A stretch of 11,696 nt of DNA, from assembly GCA_014925825.1 (NCBI GenBank), contig JACGCK010000604.1:1-11696 (forward strand), given 5' to 3'. This DNA comes from Pholiota molesta (lineage: Eukaryota; Basidiomycota; Agaricomycetes; Agaricales; Strophariaceae). The notes below the pieces were generated by a model that searched no databases, had not been told where the DNA came from, and worked only from the letters and a program-made list of their open reading frames with translations. Shown here in pieces: positions 7,100 through 11,696 of this stretch. The translations under genes and the position numbers were made by a program. Numbering within the stretch: position 1 is the stretch's first letter; each line of letters starts with the position of its first letter.

Positions 7100-8985
7100 A
7101 TGCAGCACTTTGGCAAGGCCGCGCTACGCGTCACCAAAAACTATACCAAGGGCTACTCAGATACACAGGCAAAGGTCCGCGATGCCACCTCCAACGACCC
7201 CTGGGGCCCATCGGGGACTCAGATGAACGAAATCGCGCAGCTGACGTATAACCAGTTGAGTGGGCAAACTGACTGACGCCTGGGGCACTGCTGACGAGCT
7301 TTATCGACGCTAGAAACGACTTCATCGAGATCATGGAGATGCTCGACAAACGCCTGAACGATAAGGGCAAGAACTGGCGGCATGTGTTCAAAGTACGCGA
7401 GGGCTTCTCATTTGCATCAGGGGATTCCGCAGCCCGCTAACCGTGCCCGTTTTTGACTATCCTAGAGCTTGACGGTGCTCGACTACTGTCTCCATCAAGG
7501 ATCAGAGAACGTGGTCATCTACTTCCGGGACAACATCTACGTGGTCAAGACGCTCAAGGAGTTTCAATATGTCGACGAGGACGGGAAAGACCAGGGCGCC
7601 AACGTGCGGCAGAAGGCCAAGGACATCACCAACCTCCTGCAAGACGAATCACGGCTGCGCGAGGAACGCCGAACTCGCGCATCCATGCGGGATCGCATGA
7701 TCCGTGGGGTGGGCGGCGACGAGGAGCCGATTGACGAGAACATCAGTCGGCGGAAGCTGGACCCCAACGGCCTCGTCGGAAAGCGGCCCAACCGCGACGA
7801 GGAGGAGCTGAGGCGGGCGATCGAAGAGAGCAAGAAGTCGCTCGCGCAGGACCGGCTGACCGCCGAGGAGCGGGATCTGCAGCAGGCGCTCAAGCTCAGC
7901 CAGGAGGAGGAGGAGAAGCGGAAGCAAGACATGGATAGCTCGAACGCTTCTGCGCTGTTCGACGACACGAACCAGCTGTGCGTGTTCCTGCCTTCTACTG
8001 ACCGTTCCCAGTCCATCCTGACCGAGACACCCCATTGTACGCAGGCCACCGCCGAGCGCCACTCACAGCAACAACCCCTTCCCACTGATCGACCCCACGC
8101 CGTATGCCGTCGGCCTGCAGCCGCAATACACTGTCCAGCCTCAGTTCACACAGATGCAGCCGCAGTTCACGGCGTTCAACCCGTACCAACAGCAGGCGCA
8201 AGCCGAGCAGGAGGCCCAGCAGGCTGAGTTCCTCCGCCAGCAGCAGATGTTCATGCTCCAGCAGCAACAGGCACAGCAACAGCAACAGCAGGAGGACTGG
8301 TTGCGGCAGCAGCAGCTCCTGCAGATGCAGCAGCAGCAACAGCAGCAGCAACATCAGCAGCAAAACCTGTTCGCCCAGCAGCCGATCCAGCTTCAGCCAA
8401 CCGGGTTTGGGTACGCACTATCCTTGCTTCTTCTCCTCAACCCCCACCCTCTAATCACTCTTGCATAGAAACAACAACCCATTCGCACCCACCTCGCCCT
8501 CTTCCCTGTCGCCCTCGCCCAACCCGGCCTTCCAGCAACAGCGCCCCTCGCCCTCCTTCAACCTCGGCGGCACGTACGAGAACCACTCGTCCTCTGCACT
8601 GGCCTCGCTCTCCGCGTCGCCGCAGCCGCAATCACAGCCGCAGCAGCAGGCGGCGTCCGCGTCCCCGGCGCCGGGGCGGCCGATCCAGGTGAAGACGAAG
8701 GACCAGAACGAGGCGCTCGCAGCGCTGTTCGCGGACCGCGAGGGCGGGCAGGACACGTTCGGCAACGTCGGGCAGCTGAGGTGCGTTTTGCGTTCTGTTC
8801 TAACGACAGGGTGTTTTCTTTGGGCGATGGCTGATTGATGGTGTTGTGGGTACAGATATGGGTATACCGACGCAGGCAGGAATGTGTTGGCGCAGCAGAA
8901 GACGGGGTCGAGCCACAATCCGTTCGCGATTCAGCAGCAACAGCAGCAGCAGCAGCAGAACGAGAGACCGTTTTTCGACATTTGA
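7100..8985 (+). CDS. ENT1: Epsin (ENTH - UIM - NPF endocytic adaptor), Ent1/Ent2 type, six exons
   Basis: Exons are 7100-7254, 7314-7392, 7466-7977, 8045-8410, 8469-8780 and 8856-8985. They give 517 residues; every intron (58-75 nt) is in phase and has a CTRAY-type branch site. Residues 1-~140 are an ENTH domain with the hallmarks KVRDATSNDPWGPSGTQMNE, DKRLNDKGKNWRHVFK and LTVLDYCLHQGSENVV. By family it binds PI(4,5)P2 at the plasma membrane and bends it. Two ubiquitin-interacting motifs follow (EEELRRAIEESKKS, ~190; DLQQALKLSQEE, ~215). Three NPF motifs for EH-domain partners lie at residues 259, 374 and 496 (8073, 8476 and 8917). A Gln-rich segment spans ~285-360. The C-terminus NERPFFDI sits where yeast Ent1/2 carry a clathrin box. 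The role is cargo and clathrin adaptor in endocytosis. Confidence 0.96.
8154..8385 (+). repeat. CAG/CAA repeat region encoding a poly-Gln segment of epsin
   Basis: Mixed CAG and CAA codons encode interrupted Gln runs such as QQQQAQQQQQQ and QQQQQQQQHQQQ. A second, pure run of CAG/CAA lies at 8932-8958 in the last exon. Mixed codons limit slippage, but length differences between strains are likely. On the opposite strand this creates a long leucine-rich open frame that is not a gene. Confidence 0.85.
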
Positions 8986-10028
8986 TCAACGCTCTCTTCG
9001 TCCTTCCTTCTCTATGCACAGATCACGCTCCTTTGCCTTTTCTCTTAGTTTAATGCCCATCCTTTTCTTCGTCCTTTCCTGAGAAGGAAGGGGCATACAC
9101 AGATCCAGGCTAGGTCGTATATCGCCTCCACCCTCCTTTTCTTTCTCCTCCAGATGAACAATCGCCCACAGCAGTCCCACCTACCCAAGCACCTCCATGA
9201 CCAATGCACAAACGATGACTAACACACTTCCTCCCGCACTCTCGAGCGCCCTTGCCCATTCGTCATTTTTATTTCTCCGCCACCTGTATTTTCCTTGTGT
9301 TTGGGGTCGAAACGTTCTTTTTCTTCCTTTCTGTTTTGTTTATCTTTTTCTCCTTTCCTCTCCTCTCTTTCTTTTTTGTTTAGTTTTTTGGATTGTTAAA
9401 TCTATACCTTGTTGATTATCGACTTCACGAGAAAAAGTTTTCCACACGAACCGGAACGGTAATCATAATGAACAATTTTTTCAAAGAAATTGATATTCCA
9501 TGAAATGACTACTATGACCCTGACTATGTATGCGCAGGGAACGAACAGGATATATAAAGAATAACAAGAATGAACGTGTGCGGAGGATTATGTAGAGTGC
9601 AAGTAGGCAAGTACTATCTATCAATGCCAAAGAAAGACGAGATACGGAGTGCGCAGGGAGCTGGGAGCGCCCCGGGAGCCAGCCAGGCAACCCGTCCGTC
9701 TGGGGAGGAAAAAATGTATATATAAATGAGGCGAGGTATCGAATGTGGGGTGGAAGAGCAGCGAGCGACAATGGCAACAAGAGAAAAGCAGCAGCCAAGA
9801 AATTGAGAAAGCGAGCGCATGGGATATCGCAGGAGCCAAGCGCGAAGGATTATGAGGGATGAGGGAAGGGAAAAAGAAAGTATGTACCACGTAAGGAAAG
9901 AAGACAGCAAACAACACGAACAAGACCAGGTAGAGGACACAAACCACCCAAAGGAGACAAAAAAAACATTCCACAAGAAACAACAGGAAAAAAAAAATAT
10001 AAGAGCGAACCGACAGGAAGCACGACGC
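8986..10028. other. Convergent 3' intergenic region (UTRs of epsin and of the Pro/Ser-rich gene)
   Basis: I see no credible gene here. From 8986 to about 9410 the plus strand is pyrimidine-rich (TTTCTTTTC-type runs), as expected for the 3' UTR of epsin. From about 9500 to 10028 the plus strand is purine-rich, so the minus-strand transcript of the right-hand gene would have a pyrimidine-rich 3' UTR. The switch, around 9420-9500, is the likely zone where the two transcripts end. Open frames here are short and made of low-complexity residues. Confidence 0.6.
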
Positions 10029-11696
10029 TCAGAACCTATTCCAGCTCCGTCCAGGAGATGCAGTGTTCACTTGCGCGCCCATGTTCGCGTAGGCCGCAGG
10101 CAGCCGCGGTACCGGGGGCACATAGCCCCTCTCGCCCTCCACCGGCGCCGCACCCCCGCGCCGCTCCGCATCCAGCATCGCCTCGACCTGCCGCACGAGC
10201 CGGTCGCGCGTCTCGCCGCTCTCGTCCGCGTCGAGGATGCTCGCGCGGCTGTATATGCTCCCGCTCCAGCGGCTCAGGCGGTCGCCCACCGTCCGTCCGT
10301 CGTCCTCGAACGCGAACGACGGCCCCGGCGGGGCGCCGCCACCGGCACGCGCCTGCAGCGCGTCGGACGAGCGCCGCCGGCCGAGCGCGCGCGCGGCGTG
10401 CGGGTGGTGCCCCTCCGAGCTGTTCGCGTCGTCCGGCGCCGAAGCGGTCAGCGCGGAGCTCCTCGCTGTCGTCGTCCCCCTCTTCCTCGTCGGCAGCGTC
10501 CGCGGAGTCACGCCCGTCGCCGTCCTCTGCATCCACAATCCACGAGTGCTCGCGCCACCCGCGCGGCGCGCGCGCCGCAGCTCCATCGCCTGCTCCTTCT
10601 CCTCGTAGTACCGCTCCATGTCCCCCGCAGCGCCCGCGCCGCCGCTCGCCCGCCGTGCCCGGAAGCGGCGCATACAGCTCGCGGTACCGCCGCGTCGCCA
10701 GGCGCGCCTCGAGGCCCGAGCCCTGGCCGGCGCCCGTCGCGACCGGCAGGATCGGCCGTGCGGGGAAGGGCGACTCGCGCCCGCGCTGCACCGACGCCTG
10801 GCCGTGCAGCGCGGCGCTGAGCTCGGGCGGAAGCGCGCGCGGCGTGCGGTCGATCACGCGCTGGCGGAGCGCGCCGGGCGGGGGCAGGTGGGTGTGGGTT
10901 TGGACGGCGGACGCGCCGGGCGGGGTGGGCAGCGGGGCCCTGCGCGCCGGACTGGGCGGGGGCAGTCGTAGTAGGCGAGCACGTTCGGGCTGGGAAGGCC
11001 GGAGTTGCGTGGAGACGGAACGACGTACTGCGAGCTCGGAACGATGGTGAGTGTTTGGTGATTCTGGTCGCAGGAGGCGAGAGCATGCCGGTGTTTATGC
11101 TGATGTTCTTGCTGGTGCTTCCGCTGTTGGTAGTAATAGGCGTTATCGTTGTCGTAGGAACAGGCAGCAGCACTCGCAATGCTGCCCACCGCAGTATTCG
11201 GAGGGGATATCACCGCGCGCAGAGGCGGTGCCGACGGCGACTTCGCGCGGAACCCAAACCCACCTGCTCTAAACCCTGACCCAGACCCAGACCCAGAACC
11301 CGACCCCACCTCCGCCGCCTCCGCATGCTTCGCCGGCCTGGTGACGGCGGCAGCGACGCGCCCGTCGCCGACGACGGCGACGGCAGCGGCACCATCACGT
11401 ACGGCGACAGCGGCGCGGGCGACACGGGCGACGGCGCCGCGTTGCGCGCCCCGATCAGCGTGTCCAGGCTGCCTTGAGGCGCAGCCCGGGCCCCTTCATG
11501 ATGGACAGCGGCGTCACCGGCGGCGCGCGGCTCGGGGAGGGCGTGCGGCTGGCGGAGAGCGAGATCGCGGGTATGCCGAGGCCGGCGTTCGCTCCTGCCC
11601 CGGACGGCGACTGCCCCGAGGAAGACGAGGACAAGGACGAGGACAAGGAAGAGAAGGCGTTGGTTGATGGCGGGGCTGGTATTGGTGTCACGGACG
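10029..11696 (-). CDS. Unrecognised Pro/Ser-rich protein, C-terminal part (partial, four frame breaks)
   Basis: I do not recognise the family. The stop is at 10029-10031 (ending SPGRSWNRF) and the gene runs off the right edge. The coding frame was followed by very high GC3 and similar residue content. It holds a Ser-rich stretch (SSLSSSLSSSSSG), TPSPSR, a GSGSGSGSG run, a His/Gln-rich stretch, VPSSQYVVPSPRNSG and PPP/PTPP segments. A short charged helix (MERYYEEKEQAMELRRARR) follows, then a C-terminal part with SIYSRASILDADESGETRDRLVRQVEAML. No transmembrane segment or catalytic motif is visible in this part. Most of it looks disordered, with a conserved-looking helical tail. Staying in the coding frame needs single-base shifts near 11485, 11335, 10965 and 10645. 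Introns do not explain these well, though an intron near 11250-11310 cannot be excluded. Either assembly indels in GC-rich runs or decay could be the cause. Confidence 0.55.
11273..11305 (-). repeat. Hexamer repeat (TCTGGG) encoding a Gly-Ser run
   Basis: On the minus strand units of TCTGGG and close variants are repeated about five times and read GSGSGSGSG in the local coding frame. This is a short microsatellite within the Pro/Ser-rich gene. Confidence 0.7.

Noticed and set aside
7564..8085. 173-codon minus-strand open frame rich in Ser and Arg
   Set aside because: It is antisense to the ENTH/UIM-coding exon of epsin, which has strong family motifs on the plus strand.
7995..8363. Leucine-rich open frame on the minus strand (122 codons)
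   Set aside because: It is the antisense image of the CAG/CAA repeat in epsin exon 4; Leu runs come from CTG/TTG.
9614..9983. Two 120-codon hydrophobic minus-strand open frames
   Set aside because: Phe/Leu/Ser/Cys-rich translations of pyrimidine-rich 3' UTR sequence; two frames give equally 'membrane-like' products.
10260..10600. Acidic alternative frame (DEEEGDDDSEEL) in the right-hand gene
   Set aside because: Its GC3 is clearly lower than that of the overlapping Ser/Thr/Arg-rich frame, which also continues unbroken to the stop.
9819..10820. 333-codon plus-strand open frame rich in Arg, Ala and Pro
   Set aside because: It lies opposite the Pro/Ser-rich gene; the composition is that of GC-rich shadow frames, and its N-terminal part is purine-rich UTR sequence.
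10058..11050. 330-codon plus-strand open frame rich in Ser, Arg and Ala
   Set aside because: It is another shadow of the GC-rich minus-strand gene, with no recognisable domain.
1..11696. CRISPR array, insertion sequence, rRNA or viral gene
   Set aside because: No regularly spaced repeats, transposase motifs, rRNA signatures or viral hallmark motifs were found.

Overview
The window looks like nuclear DNA of a mushroom-forming basidiomycete (Agaricomycetes). The evidence is the dense short introns (50-75 nt) with CTRAY-type branch points, an F-box-like protein of the expanded agaricomycete type, an NLR-like protein with the MLKL-type helical N-terminus common in that group, and a fungal Ent1/2-type epsin. 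No bacterial operon structure, viral gene or transposase is visible.

Layout from left to right. Positions 1-747 have no gene I can assign. Positions 811-2193 (+) hold a two-exon F-box-like gene. Positions 2194-2775 are a convergent intergenic stretch that carries the 3' half of a tRNA-Gly (2300-2339, +) followed by a T-run. Positions 2776-6173 (-) hold a five-exon NLR-like gene: a helical HeLo/MLKL_NTD-like domain, an NB-ARC-type NTPase, and about ten or more TPRs of roughly 40 residues. I rebuilt its introns by phase, and the reading frame is still broken at three points, one of them directly behind the Walker A motif. Positions 6422-6493 and 6923-6994 (-) are two tRNA-Gly(UCC) genes with identical bodies and covarying acceptor stems. 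Positions 7100-8985 (+) hold a complete six-exon epsin gene: ENTH, two UIMs, a poly-Q segment and three NPF motifs. Positions 8986-10028 are a convergent intergenic/UTR region in which pyrimidine bias switches strand. From 10029 to the right edge (-) lies the 3' part of a very GC-rich Pro/Ser-rich protein I do not recognise. It is readable only through four single-base frame breaks.

The genes do not form one pathway. Epsin works in clathrin-mediated endocytosis, the F-box protein probably in SCF-ubiquitin targeting, and the tRNAs in translation. The NLR-like gene is the most unusual item: by family it would be a sensor/executor of cell death or non-self response. It lies between an intact tRNA-Gly and an inverted 3' tRNA-Gly fragment. 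The single-base breaks are concentrated in two of the four protein genes, so either those genes are decaying or the assembly has indel errors. The sequence alone cannot separate these.
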